A stretch of DNA of 64,000 nt from an uncultured Oscillospiraceae bacterium (lineage in GTDB: Bacteria; Bacillota; Clostridia; Oscillospirales; Oscillospiraceae), in the NCBI GenBank assembly GCA_910578505.1, contig CAJTPV010000008.1:1-64000 (forward strand), given 5' to 3'. The stretch's first letter is position 1. Each line of letters starts with the position of its first letter. A program made the position numbers and the translations under genes. The notes beneath the pieces were generated by a model. It saw only the letters and a list, made by a program, of their open reading frames with translations, was not told the DNA's origin and searched no databases. Shown here piece by piece: positions 15,964 to 24,680 of the stretch.

Positions 15964-17136
15964 ATGATGAATATGCTCAATCAGAAGGCGCGGCAGCTCA
16001 AGCAGGGCGCCATCCGCGCCATGTTTGACCGGGCTGCCGGTATGGAGGGGGTCATCAGCCTGGGAATCGGCGAACCGGATATGCCCACGCCGGCTTTGAT
16101 CTGTCAGGCCGGGATGGAGGCGTTGGAGCGGGGGGAGACCCACTACACGCCCAATGCCGGCACGGTGGAGCTGCGCCGGGCTATTGCGGAGAAATCCTAT
16201 CTCGCGCCGCTGGGATATGACCCGGCTGGGGAGATCATCGTGACCTGCGGCGGCATGGGGGCGCTGTCCCTGCTGTTTCTGGTCCTTTTGGAGGAGGGGG
16301 ATGAGGTCCTGATCCAGGACCCCCAGTGGCTCAATCACGCCGCCCAGGTCCGGTATTGCGGCGGCGTACCCGTCCGGGTACCCACCAGAGCTGCCGCCGG
16401 CTTCTCCATGGAGCGGGAGGCGGTGGAGCGTCTGGTGACAGCCCGCACAAAGGCCATCCTGATCAACTCCCCCAACAACCCCACCGGCGCCGTTATGAGC
16501 AAGGAGGCCCTGAAGGAGATTGCCGCGGTTGCCCGCAGGCGGGATCTGCTGGTCATCTCGGACGAGGTATACAGTACGCTGCTCTATGGGCAGGCCAGCC
16601 ACATTTCCATTGCCTCTCTGCCCGGTATGCGGGAGCGCACCGTGGTCATCAACAGCTTCTCCAAGGCCTATGCCATGACCGGCTGGCGGGTAGGCTATGC
16701 AGCCGGACCGGCGGAGATCATTGACCGCATGGTCAAATGTCAGGAAAATTTCAGCGCCTGCGTCAACGCGCCGGGCCAGCATGCCGCCGCCGCAGCGCTG
16801 GACCACCCGGAGCTGGCTACGGGGCTGCGGGATATTTTCGCCAGGCGCAGGGAGGCGCTGCTGTCTGAGCTGGCGCGGATTCCCGGCATCTGCTGCGCTC
16901 CCCCCGCCGGCGCGTTCTACGCCTTTGCGGATATCAGCGCCTTCGGCATGAGCAGCGAGACATTCTGCCGGCAGCTGCTGGAGCAGGAGCGGGTGGTGTG
17001 CATTCCCGGCAGCGCCTTTGGCCAATGCGGGGAGGGGTATATCCGCATTGGCTATGCCGCCGGAGAGGACCGCCTGCGGGAGGCGGTCCGGCGCATGGCC
17101 CGCTTCTGTGAGAGCAGGGACAACCAGAGCCGATGA
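15964..17136 (+). CDS. PLP-dependent aminotransferase, class I (AspC/PatA-like)
   Basis: A 390-residue fold-type I aminotransferase. Motifs: ISLGIGEPDMPTP, HYTPNAGTVELR, the cofactor-binding NSPNNPTGAV, VISDEVYSTLLY, and the Schiff-base lysine in INSFSKAYAMTGWRVGY. A C-terminal small domain ends with YIRIGYAAGEDRLREA, whose Arg binds the substrate carboxylate. It moves an amino group between an amino acid and a 2-keto acid. Between a hydantoin operon (which makes an amino acid) and a KDPG aldolase/KDG kinase pair (which need 2-keto-3-deoxy acids), it is placed to deaminate the product of the carbamoylase. The actual substrate is inference. Confidence 0.88.
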   Translation: MMNMLNQKARQLKQGAIRAMFDRAAGMEGVISLGIGEPDMPTPALICQAGMEALERGETHYTPNAGTVELRRAIAEKSYLAPLGYDPAGEIIVTCGGMGALSLLFLVLLEEGDEVLIQDPQWLNHAAQVRYCGGVPVRVPTRAAAGFSMEREAVERLVTARTKAILINSPNNPTGAVMSKEALKEIAAVARRRDLLVISDEVYSTLLYGQASHISIASLPGMRERTVVINSFSKAYAMTGWRVGYAAGPAEIIDRMVKCQENFSACVNAPGQHAAAAALDHPELATGLRDIFARRREALLSELARIPGICCAPPAGAFYAFADISAFGMSSETFCRQLLEQERVVCIPGSAFGQCGEGYIRIGYAAGEDRLREAVRRMARFCESRDNQSR

Positions 17137-17151
17137 ATAGGAGGTGTGCCC

Positions 17152-17805
17152 ATGAGGGAACAGGTGATTGAGCGGATCGAGGAGGAAAAACTCATTGCCA
17201 TTATCCGCGGGGTGGAGCCCATGCAGTACAGAAAAATTGCGGACGCCCTCTATGCGGGCGGCGTCCGGCTGATGGAGATTACGTATGATCAGAAGGAACC
17301 GGCATCCTTTCCGGCGGTGGCTGACGCCATTGCCGCCATTGGAGCGGCCTACGGGGAGCGGATGCTGGTGGGCGCCGGGACGGTAACAACGGTGGAGCTG
17401 GTGGAGCTGACCGCCAGGGCCAACGGCAGATTTATTATTTCACCGGATGTGAATACTGACGTTATCCGCCGCGCCCGCCAGCTGGGTCTGGTCTCCCTTC
17501 CCGGCGCGCTGACGCCTACGGAGGTGCTGACGGCGCATAACGCCGGCGCGGACTTTGTCAAGCTGTTTCCTGCCGGCAGCCTGGGGGTGGACTATGTGAA
17601 GGCCATTCGCGCGCCCATCAGCCATGTGAGGCTCATGGCGGTAGGCGGCATCAACGAGCACAATGTGGGCCAGTTTTTGCGGGCCGGTATGGCTGGCGCC
17701 GGCGTCGGCGGGATGCTGACCAACAGGGCGTGGATTGCGGCAGGCGCTTACGAGCGAATCACGGAGGCCGCCGGGAAGCTTGTGGAGGCGGTCAAAGCCG
17801 CCTGA
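17152..17805 (+). CDS. KDPG/KHG aldolase
   Basis: A class I aldolase of 217 residues. It cleaves 2-keto-3-deoxy-6-phosphogluconate (or 4-hydroxy-2-oxoglutarate) to pyruvate and an aldehyde. Motifs: IIRG near residue 17, GGVRLMEITY with the catalytic Glu, LVGAGTVTT, FIISPDVN, GADFVKLFPAGSLG with the Schiff-base Lys, and LMAVGGINEHNV. ATG 17152 is preferred to GTG 17146 because AGGAGG ends seven bases before it. It differs clearly from the frameshifted copy at 6326 (about one third similar by eye), so the two are not a recent duplication. Confidence 0.9.
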   Translation: MREQVIERIEEEKLIAIIRGVEPMQYRKIADALYAGGVRLMEITYDQKEPASFPAVADAIAAIGAAYGERMLVGAGTVTTVELVELTARANGRFIISPDVNTDVIRRARQLGLVSLPGALTPTEVLTAHNAGADFVKLFPAGSLGVDYVKAIRAPISHVRLMAVGGINEHNVGQFLRAGMAGAGVGGMLTNRAWIAAGAYERITEAAGKLVEAVKAA

Positions 17806-17822
17806 AAGGAAAGGAACATGCC

Positions 17823-18845
17823 GTGAAACGAGTCATTACATTCGGCGAAATCATGATGCGTCTGAATCCCGAGGGATATTTGCGCTTTGTTCAAGCCGGA
17901 AAATTTGAGGCAACCTTTGCCGGGGGTGAGGCAAACACCGCCGTCTCTCTGGCAAACTATGGCATTGATGCCGCATTTGTCTCAAAGGTCCCGGTCCATG
18001 AAATCGGCCAGATGGCGGTCAATGAGCTGCGCCGGTACGGGGTGGATACCAGCTTCATGGTCCGGGGCGGGGAACGTCTGGGGGTTTATTTTGTTGAAAA
18101 GGGCGCGTCCCAACGGGCCTCGAAGGTCATTTATGACCGCGCCAACTCCGCGATTGCAGGGGCGGCGGCAGCTGACTTTGATTGGAAAAATATTTTCCAT
18201 GGGGCGGACTGGTTCCACTTTACCGGCATCACGCCCGCCTTGGGTGGCCAGCTGCCCGCAATCTGCCTGGAGGCCTGCCAGGAGGCCAGGAAGCAGGGGG
18301 TCACCGTCAGCTGTGACCTGAACTTCCGCAAAAAGCTGTGGAGCAGGGAGCGGGCCAACCAGGTCATGACAGAGCTGATGCCCTATGTGGATATCTGCAT
18401 AGCCAACGAGGAGGACGCCAAGGACGTTTTCGGCATTGCTGCCCGAAACACGGATCTGGACACCGGCAAGCTGGACCATCAGGGTTATATCAGCGTGGCC
18501 CGGCAGCTGGCAGAGCGCTTCCACTTCCAAAAGGTGGCGATTACGCTGCGGGGCAGCATCTCCGCCTCAGACAATGATTGGGCCGCCATGTTGTACAGTG
18601 AGGGAAGGGCATACTTTTCCAGGACCTACCGCATCCACATTGTAGACCGCGTAGGCGGCGGGGACAGCTTTGGCGGCGGCCTGATTTATAGCCTGCTCTC
18701 GGGCCTTGACAGTCAGAAAGCCATTGATTTTGCCGCCGCCGCGTCCTGTCTGAAGCATAGTATCGAGCATGATTTTAATCTTGTTTCCGTAGCGGAAGTC
18801 GAGAGCTTAGCCAGTGGAAATGCTTCCGGTCGGGTACAGCGGTAG
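17823..18845 (+). CDS. 2-keto-3-deoxygluconate kinase (PfkB family)
   Basis: A protein of 340 residues from GTG 17823 (AAGGAA six bases ahead). It phosphorylates KDG to KDPG, the substrate of the preceding aldolase. PfkB features are complete: FAGGEANTAVSLANYG, VRGGERLGVYFVEKGASQR, WFHFTGITPAL, SCDLNFRKKLWS, CIANEEDAKDVFG, VAITLRGS and the catalytic HIVDRVGGGDSFGGGLIYS. It is the best internal reference for the shortened copy at 6968: the two align at both ends, which shows where that copy lost its middle. Last gene of the operon. Confidence 0.92.
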   Translation: MKRVITFGEIMMRLNPEGYLRFVQAGKFEATFAGGEANTAVSLANYGIDAAFVSKVPVHEIGQMAVNELRRYGVDTSFMVRGGERLGVYFVEKGASQRASKVIYDRANSAIAGAAAADFDWKNIFHGADWFHFTGITPALGGQLPAICLEACQEARKQGVTVSCDLNFRKKLWSRERANQVMTELMPYVDICIANEEDAKDVFGIAARNTDLDTGKLDHQGYISVARQLAERFHFQKVAITLRGSISASDNDWAAMLYSEGRAYFSRTYRIHIVDRVGGGDSFGGGLIYSLLSGLDSQKAIDFAAAASCLKHSIEHDFNLVSVAEVESLASGNASGRVQR

Positions 18846-19228
18846 CCGGCGCGGTTCTGTATTGCTATAGGAGCTGTAAAAAACAACCTGAAGGAAGAAG
18901 AGGCCCACCCAGAAAATGGGGGGTCTCTTCTGGTTGATAGGAGGGAAGCAAAAAACCGCAAGAAGGAAAAATGGGGCAAAAAAACGGCGAAAAAAGGGGG
19001 AAAGGGACCCCTCAGTCACGCTTCGCGTGCCAGATCCCCTTTCAGGGGAGCCTTTTCCCCCTGCTCCTTGCCGCCGCCCTTCACCATCCGGAAGTCCTGC
19101 TTAATTGCCGCCATGCTGCCCGCGGCATCAATTACCATGTCAAATTGCCGGCCTGCTGGCCGGCAAGGAAAGTCGCTTTGTCTGCAGGGGGTTCGGTAAG
19201 ATTGTACAAATTAGGGCAAAGTGCTGTC
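18846..19228. other. Intergenic region with hairpins, no gene seen
   Basis: After the kdgK stop a hairpin (GAAGAG 18897-18902 with CTCTTC 18925-18930 plus an inner CCC/GGG part) could end the operon. Next comes a structured repeat-like unit (next entry). The remainder up to 19228 has no credible reading frame or promoter. Confidence 0.5.
18996..19061. repeat. Structured dispersed-repeat-like unit
   Basis: An outer pair (GGGGGAAAGG near 18996 with CCTTTTCCCCC near 19051-19061) encloses CCCCTCAGTCACGC, the small hairpin CACGC-TTC-GCGTG (19017-19029) and the hairpin CCCCT-TTC-AGGGG (19036-19048). From memory, similar CCTCAGTCnnGC...CCCCT..AGGGGAGCC units are scattered between genes in Oscillospiraceae. 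Only one copy is in this window, so repetition cannot be shown here. Confidence 0.4.
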
Positions 19229-19270
19229 AAAGCCTTAGAGTCATTGCGCCGCAATGACTCTAAGGCTTTT
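19229..19270. terminator. Bidirectional terminator between convergent operons
   Basis: A 19-bp perfect stem with a 3-base loop (19229-19247 and 19251-19269; core GCCTTAGAGTCATTGC), followed by TTTT and mirrored by AAA on the other side. It serves the plus-strand kdgK operon and the minus-strand LacI-type gene. Confidence 0.85.
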
Positions 19271-19354
19271 CTGTCATTCACCGAAACAGCAGGCAGCCAC
19301 CCATCAGGCTCCCCAGGCTATTCAGGCTGTTGGTGATAAAGTTCAGAAGCGTCC

Positions 19355-21562
19355 TCAAGCAGGCAGGAGCGCGGCCTGCAGCACCTCCATCACCTGCGGG
19401 AAAACCTCCTCCGGCAGGCGCTGTCCCTGGATGACGCTCTGCAGCAGCGGCATCAGGGGAGCAGTTGCCTGATATACGCCGAACACCTCCCATAATTCAC
19501 GGCCGCAGGCGGCGTCCAGACTCTCCAGCAGATTGCTGTACCAGGGATACTGCATAAGGATATCGCTGTTATGATAGATGTCTGCGTAGGGGGCCAGACC
19601 GCCGTATAGCGTAATCAGTTCAGCCTGCGTATATGATGAGATCCAGCGCACAAACGCCTTTGCTGCCGCAATATTCGGGGAGTCCGCAAAAATGGAGAGA
19701 GAGCCGCCGGTAATGTAGGCGGTGCCGCCGGGGATGCAGGTATAGCCGATGAGGCCGCCGTAAATATTTCTTTGCAAATGGGAAATATTCGAGGCGTAAT
19801 TGAGGAAAACCAGCTCCATGGCCGTCTGCCCGTTGACAAAATCCTCCAGCGTGGCACCAACCCACTCCTTGCTGCGCACGGGGAGGGCGTACCGCCCGCA
19901 CACGTACATATTCTGCAGCGACCTGGACACGGCCTCCTCATCGATCCGGGTTTTGCCGCGCTGGAGCGTCCGGCTCTTTATGTAGTTGATATAGCGCAGG
20001 AAAAACGTAGAGCTCAGCTCCGTCGGAGAATCCCAGTTCATTCCGCAGCCGGCCCGGACAGGGGAGGCAGCGTTGTAGTCCTGGTTAAAAAAGCGGATAA
20101 TCCCCTCAATCTGGTCAAATGTGGCGGGGACTGCCAGAGGCTGGCCTGTCTGCTCATAATACGTGCGCTGGAGCAGCTGGTCCTCAAAGAGGTCCTTCCG
20201 GTAGATCAGCATATCCGTGCCGATGTCGAAGGGGATGCACTGGGGCTGCCCGTGGACATAGGAAAAATCCCGCACAATACGGGGCAGCATCCTGCAGGTG
20301 ATCTCCTGAAATTCCTCCCGGCTGAAGGTGAAAAAAATATCAGGCGGGAACAGGGGCAGACAGCTCATGTTGTTGCGCACCAGATCGAATCCGCCGGTGT
20401 GGGCGCACTGCAGGGTTTCCGGGTAGACCTCGTCGGGCATGCGCTCCACAAACTGGACCCCGATCCCGGTTTCCCGGGTAAATTTGGGGGCGATCCGCCG
20501 GAGGGCTGCGCTGGAGCGGCTTTTGGAGAGGAGCACCCGCAGCCGCGCGCCCCCGCCTGCGGGCGAAAGGCGGGCAGGCTCCGGCCGGAAGCCGCCGGCG
20601 GGGAGTATTTCGTGAATCGGCTCCCGGATCTTCTGCACATTCTTTTCAGTGAAACGCTCCAGGAGGCACCGCGCCGCCCGCATGCCCGCGCGCATATGGT
20701 CCAGCGTATACCGGGTAACCCCCGGCTGCTCCACAAGGATATGGTCCGGCGACAGCGTTATCACCGGCGGGCAGGGAGCGGAGGAGGCCACCGAAAAGGC
20801 CAGCTGTACCTTTGGCAAAAAGGAGAAATCTGTCAGCACGATGGCGTCCGGAGCCCGCTGGTCCTCCTCCAGAAATTTGATGGGGGACGCGGATATATTC
20901 AGCCAGTCCGTGGCCCTGACCTGCAGGCGGCATAGGGGATTATCGCCCTGCAGCGTCTCCCGCAGCCCCTGGACCAGCTCCCGGTTCTCCGGATAATATT
21001 GCGGATCGCTGATGACGGCGATGTCTCGGTGCCCCTGCTGCAGGAGGCGCTTGCCGATCTGGCGGCCAATGCCGCGGAAATCAAAGCCGATAAAGTCGCG
21101 GCCCCGCTGCAGTTCGCGGAAGGCATAGAGGACCTCCGCGCCGCTGTTGCGGGCCCCGCAATAGATGTCCGCATGGGAGATGGAGCTGGTCACGGTGATA
21201 ATGCCGGACACGCGCATCTCCGCCGCGTGCTTTGCAATGGATTCCTCCCGATAGGGGGAGTCGCCCGTTACAAACAGAAGGGGCGTATAGCGGTTTTCCT
21301 CCAGAATCAGCTTGATGCCGTTAAAAAAGCTGGTGTACCGGGCCTCGTCGATACTGGGGAGGATAACGGCCACGTGGCTGGAAAGGGGGGAATCCTTCCG
21401 CAGCTGCTTGGCCTGGGCGTTTGCCACATATCCCAGCTGTTTGGCCGCCTCCATCACCCGCTGGATTTTTTCAGCGCTGACGTTGCCGCGGTTATTCAGT
21501 ACGTTGGATACCGTGCCCTGAGAAACTTTGGAAAGCTTTGCGATATCTTTTACAGTAATCAT
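19355..21562 (-). CDS. LacI-family regulator fused to an extracellular-type solute-binding domain
   Basis: A protein of 735 residues from ATG 21562. Residues 1-60 are a LacI DNA-binding head (ITVKDIAKLSKVSQGTVSNVLN, then the hinge). About 65-340 are the LacI periplasmic-binding-type core (SSHVAVILPSIDEARYTSFFNGI, RVSGIITVTSS, FIGFDFRGIGRQIGKRLLQQGHRDIAVISD). After about residue 360 a second ligand fold follows, resembling family 1 solute-binding proteins of sugar ABC transporters (RRIAPKFTRETGIGVQFVER, IPFDIGTDMLIYRKDLFED, then AKAFVRWISSYTQAELITLYGGLAPY). There is no signal peptide, so this domain works in the cytoplasm as a second sensor. Starts further upstream are rejected because the LacI head begins exactly at ATG 21562, behind AGAGAGG. 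It is divergent from the dipeptidase/Opp cluster, which it probably controls. Confidence 0.8.
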   Translation of the reverse strand: MITVKDIAKLSKVSQGTVSNVLNNRGNVSAEKIQRVMEAAKQLGYVANAQAKQLRKDSPLSSHVAVILPSIDEARYTSFFNGIKLILEENRYTPLLFVTGDSPYREESIAKHAAEMRVSGIITVTSSISHADIYCGARNSGAEVLYAFRELQRGRDFIGFDFRGIGRQIGKRLLQQGHRDIAVISDPQYYPENRELVQGLRETLQGDNPLCRLQVRATDWLNISASPIKFLEEDQRAPDAIVLTDFSFLPKVQLAFSVASSAPCPPVITLSPDHILVEQPGVTRYTLDHMRAGMRAARCLLERFTEKNVQKIREPIHEILPAGGFRPEPARLSPAGGGARLRVLLSKSRSSAALRRIAPKFTRETGIGVQFVERMPDEVYPETLQCAHTGGFDLVRNNMSCLPLFPPDIFFTFSREEFQEITCRMLPRIVRDFSYVHGQPQCIPFDIGTDMLIYRKDLFEDQLLQRTYYEQTGQPLAVPATFDQIEGIIRFFNQDYNAASPVRAGCGMNWDSPTELSSTFFLRYINYIKSRTLQRGKTRIDEEAVSRSLQNMYVCGRYALPVRSKEWVGATLEDFVNGQTAMELVFLNYASNISHLQRNIYGGLIGYTCIPGGTAYITGGSLSIFADSPNIAAAKAFVRWISSYTQAELITLYGGLAPYADIYHNSDILMQYPWYSNLLESLDAACGRELWEVFGVYQATAPLMPLLQSVIQGQRLPEEVFPQVMEVLQAALLPA

Positions 21563-21585
21563 CACGGCCTCTCTACCCTTCAGCC

Positions 21586-21609
21586 GGGCCCGCCGGTCCC
21601 GGCGGGCCC
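21586..21609 (-). promoter_or_regulatory. GC-rich hairpin in the leader of the LacI-type gene
   Basis: GGGCCCGCCGG (21586-21596) and CCGGCGGGCCC (21599-21609) are perfect inverted repeats around a 2-base centre, 24 bases before the start codon. It would form a very stable hairpin upstream of the ribosome site. Confidence 0.4.
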
Positions 21610-21688
21610 AGTAATGAATGAACTTCCTGTCCACTGGTTTTAGCATAGTTGATTTTATAAAAAAAGTCAAGCGGCAGAGAAATAAATT

Positions 21689-21776
21689 CGTTTCAATACG
21701 ATGACAACTGTAAAGCCAGTAATTTAGAAATTTATAGATTTTGGATATTGACACGTTTCAATAAATGGTGTAAGCT
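21689..21776 (+). promoter_or_regulatory. Promoter of the dipeptidase operon with repeated CGTTTCAATA sites
   Basis: TTGACA (21748-21753), 17 bp and TAAGCT (21771-21776) form the plus-strand promoter. CGTTTCAATA occurs at 21689-21698 and again at 21754-21763, inside the spacer, 65 bp apart (about six turns). GTTTCA is a half-site typical of LacI-family operators, so looping by the divergent LacI-type regulator is plausible. Confidence 0.5.
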
Positions 21777-21820
21777 AATAGACAACCCGAGTGCAGGGTA
21801 AAAGAAGGGAGGACACAGTC

Positions 21821-22954
21821 ATGACGGAAGCTGAAAAAATCCGGATCGCCCAGGAGGCGATTATGGCCTACTACAGCGCGGACGACCCGGAAAACAAAGC
21901 GTATGCCCTGGAAATCAATGCGCAGGTCTCGCCGGAGGCCGCACGCATCCACCGCGAATCCATTGTCATTGACACCTGCAGTTTTTATCTGGAGTCCTAT
22001 AACTGGCACCTGAAGGAGTCCGGCGCCACGGCGCTGAACCTGACGGTCCCCTCCGTCCACGACGGCCTGGAGGGCGCTGTCAACGCAATCATCCACCACT
22101 ATGCGGCCATTGCGGGGACGCCGGACCACTTTGTCCTGGCGGAAACGGCGGACGACATCCGGCAGGCCAAGCGGGACGGGAAGATCGCCATCATCATCGG
22201 CGCCCAGAGCCCCCGTTTCATCGAGCATGCGTCCCTGGCCGCGTCCGTGGAGGTCTTTGCAAAGATGGGACTGCGGATTCTGCAGATCGGCTACAATCAG
22301 CGGACCTTCGCCACGGAGGGGTGCCTGTGCAGCGAGGGCGGCGGACTCTCCACAACGGGCCGGCAGCTGATTGCCGCCATGGAGGCCTCCGGGATCACGG
22401 TGGACATCAGCCACATCGCCCATCGGGCCGCTATGGAAGCGATGGACGCCTGTACCAAGCCGCCGATCTTCAGCCACTCCAACCCGCTGGAGCTGTTCGA
22501 CCACCCCAGAAACATCACGGCGGAGGCGGCGAAAAAGTGCGCCGGTATGGGCGGCGTCATCGGCGTATGCTCCTACGTACCCATTCTGTGGAGCCGGAAA
22601 CGGCTGCCCTGCATAGATGACTTTGTAGACGCTATCGCCTACTACGCCGATCTGGTGGGCATTGACCACGTGGGCATCGGCATTGACTCCAACGCGGAGC
22701 CCGGCGCCTATGACCGCCACGACACCCGCAGCCTGATGAAACTGGTCCCCCCCAACCGGGACGTCTACCTGGCGGGGGCCGAGGCCGGACTGGGGAAGCG
22801 CTGCGCCTATCCGGCGGGGCTGTACAGCCTGGCCAATATTGTCAACATTGTGGAGCATATGCTGCGGCGGGGCTTCAGCGAAGGGGATATTCGGAAGGTA
22901 ATGGGAGAAAATTATCTCCGTGTCTTCGACCAGACCTGGCGGAAGCGGGGCTGA
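21821..22954 (+). CDS. Membrane-dipeptidase-like protein (peptidase M19), altered metal site
   Basis: A protein of 377 residues from ATG 21821, following GGGAGG. It has the M19 hallmarks of the C-terminal half: VDISHIAHRAAMEAM, PIFSHSNPLELFDHPRNI and the closing GIDHVGIGIDSN with the Asp. The N-terminal site is unusual. M19 enzymes begin with an H-x-D pair ('DGHND'), but here the corresponding strand reads IVIDTCSFY. The bridging glutamate position reads IIIGAQSPRF. The protein may use a different metal arrangement or act on something other than an L,L- or L,D-dipeptide. It heads an operon with a complete peptide ABC transporter, so uptake followed by cleavage of a small amide is the likely role. 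Confidence 0.75.
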   Translation: MTEAEKIRIAQEAIMAYYSADDPENKAYALEINAQVSPEAARIHRESIVIDTCSFYLESYNWHLKESGATALNLTVPSVHDGLEGAVNAIIHHYAAIAGTPDHFVLAETADDIRQAKRDGKIAIIIGAQSPRFIEHASLAASVEVFAKMGLRILQIGYNQRTFATEGCLCSEGGGLSTTGRQLIAAMEASGITVDISHIAHRAAMEAMDACTKPPIFSHSNPLELFDHPRNITAEAAKKCAGMGGVIGVCSYVPILWSRKRLPCIDDFVDAIAYYADLVGIDHVGIGIDSNAEPGAYDRHDTRSLMKLVPPNRDVYLAGAEAGLGKRCAYPAGLYSLANIVNIVEHMLRRGFSEGDIRKVMGENYLRVFDQTWRKRG

Positions 22955-23016
22955 GCCGAGGGGACGCGCGGTAATAGACGGAACAGGAAGCTTGTGTAAA
23001 TCGAGGAGGTTAACCG

Positions 23017-24573
23017 ATGAAAAAGAGAACACTTGCGAGAAAAGCGGCGGCTGTGCTGCTGGGCCTGCTGCTGCTGGCGTCCATGGCGGCCTGCGGCGGC
23101 GGAAACAGCCAGGACCAGGGCGGCGGCGGTTCCGGCGCGGGCGCGGACCATTCCGGCCGCACGGACGTCAACTACGGCCTTTCCAGCGACATCGCTTCCC
23201 TGGATCCCGTGTACACCACGGACCAGATCAGCACCATCCTCTACCGCCAGCTCTATGACACGCTGATCGTAAAGGGCGAGGACGGAACCTGGCAGCCCAA
23301 GCTGGCGGAGTCCTGGGAGTTGTCTGACGACGAGATGGTCTACACCTTCCATCTCCGCCAGGACGTCAAATTCCACGACGGCAGCGGCATGACCGCCGAG
23401 GATGTGGCCTACTCCGTCAACCGGGCCATTGAGTCCGCGGCAACCGGCGCGTCCATGACCAATATGGCCGAGTGCGCGGCCATTGACGACTACACGGTGG
23501 AGGTCCGCATGACCCAGCCTTTCGGCGGCGTGATGGAAATTCTGAGCACCTATGGCCGCGTATCCAGCGCGGCCACCACGGACTACGAATCCGCCCCCAT
23601 CGGCACGGGCCCCTACAAGTTCGTCTCCCGGAACTCCGGCGACAACATCACGCTGGAGGCCTTTGAGGACTACTATCTGGGGGCGGCCACCATCAAAAAC
23701 CTGACCTTCAAGGTCATTACCGACCCTACTACACAGATTGCGGCGCTGCAGAAGGGCGAGATCGACTTCCTCACCCACTGCAGCCTGTCCGCCAAGGCCA
23801 CCGTTGAGGGCGACAAAAACCTGGTCTGGCAGGAGACCCTTTTCCGGGGCAACAACTGGCTGAGCTTCTGCCAGAACAAGCCCCCCTTTGACAACATTCT
23901 GGCCCGGAAGGCCGCGCAGTACGCCATTGATAAGGACGCGGTGCTGGTGGGCGGCTCCGAGGGCCTGGGCGCCACCATGAAAACCGTGTTCCCCTCCAGC
24001 GTCCCCAACTCCCCGGAGGAGTCCTACGAGCAGCCCTACGGCTATGACCCCGAGAAGGCGAAGGCGTATCTGGAGCAGTACAAGGCGGAGGCCGGCGTGG
24101 ACACCGTGTCCATCTCGATCCTGGCCCCGGATACGCCCATGTACCTCTATCCCGCCATCACGGTGGAGGGCATGCTGCGGGACGTGGGCTTTGACGTGAC
24201 CACGGAGCAGATCGACCGGTCCACCTACTGGTCCTCCGTGTACGCCGGGAATTATCAGCTGGCGGTCACCGGCACCTCCTGGCCGGTCAACGACTGCGAC
24301 GGCAACTACCTGTATTTCTACAGCACCTCAGGCCAGCACTACTTTATGGCCTTCAACGATGAGCTGGACAAATACTTTGACGAGGGGCGTTCCCTTACGG
24401 ACCCCGCCCAGCGTCTGGAGGCCTATACCCGCGCCCAGGAGGTCATTGACGAGGAGGCCATCTGCGTGCCCCTGCTTCAGCCGGCCAACGCCGTGGCCTA
24501 CAACGCCGCTTTGCAGGGCGTGGACACAAAGGACGACATCTATTCCCACTTTGTCTACGACTGGTCCTGGTAA
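23017..24573 (+). CDS. Peptide/opine-type ABC transporter substrate-binding lipoprotein (SBP family 5)
   Basis: A 518-residue lipoprotein: MKKRTLARKAA start, hydrophobic core and lipobox SMAAC near residue 26, then a Gly-rich linker. The mature part is a DppA/OppA-type fold: LDPVYTTDQISTILYRQLYDTL, LAESWELSDDEMVYTFHLRQDVKFHDGSGMTAEDV (family 5 signature region), PIGTGPYKF and DPEKAKAYLEQ. It captures a dipeptide, oligopeptide or related nitrogen compound at the membrane surface and delivers it to the two permeases encoded downstream. Confidence 0.9.
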   Translation: MKKRTLARKAAAVLLGLLLLASMAACGGGNSQDQGGGGSGAGADHSGRTDVNYGLSSDIASLDPVYTTDQISTILYRQLYDTLIVKGEDGTWQPKLAESWELSDDEMVYTFHLRQDVKFHDGSGMTAEDVAYSVNRAIESAATGASMTNMAECAAIDDYTVEVRMTQPFGGVMEILSTYGRVSSAATTDYESAPIGTGPYKFVSRNSGDNITLEAFEDYYLGAATIKNLTFKVITDPTTQIAALQKGEIDFLTHCSLSAKATVEGDKNLVWQETLFRGNNWLSFCQNKPPFDNILARKAAQYAIDKDAVLVGGSEGLGATMKTVFPSSVPNSPEESYEQPYGYDPEKAKAYLEQYKAEAGVDTVSISILAPDTPMYLYPAITVEGMLRDVGFDVTTEQIDRSTYWSSVYAGNYQLAVTGTSWPVNDCDGNYLYFYSTSGQHYFMAFNDELDKYFDEGRSLTDPAQRLEAYTRAQEVIDEEAICVPLLQPANAVAYNAALQGVDTKDDIYSHFVYDWSW

Positions 24574-24608
24574 AAAAGAAAGACCGGCCATCCGTATTCG
24601 ACAGACAG

Positions 24609-24651
24609 GGCGCGCCGCACGGCTCCGGAGCACTGGCCCGTGCGGCGCGCC
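24609..24651 (+). terminator. Intra-operon stem-loop behind the binding-protein gene
   Basis: GGCGCGCCGCACGG (24609-24622) pairs with CCGTGCGGCGCGCC (24638-24651) around a 15-base loop, 30 bases before the permease gene. There is no T-run. This is the usual device for making more binding protein than permease. Confidence 0.65.
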
Positions 24652-24680
24652 TGAAACAATTGAGAGAAGGGAGGCAGACT

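Noticed and set aside
17152..18845. Recent duplication of kdgA-kdgK from the 6326-7582 copies
   Set aside because: The aldolases are very different and the kinases differ throughout their shared ends, so the two pairs are old paralogues or separate acquisitions.
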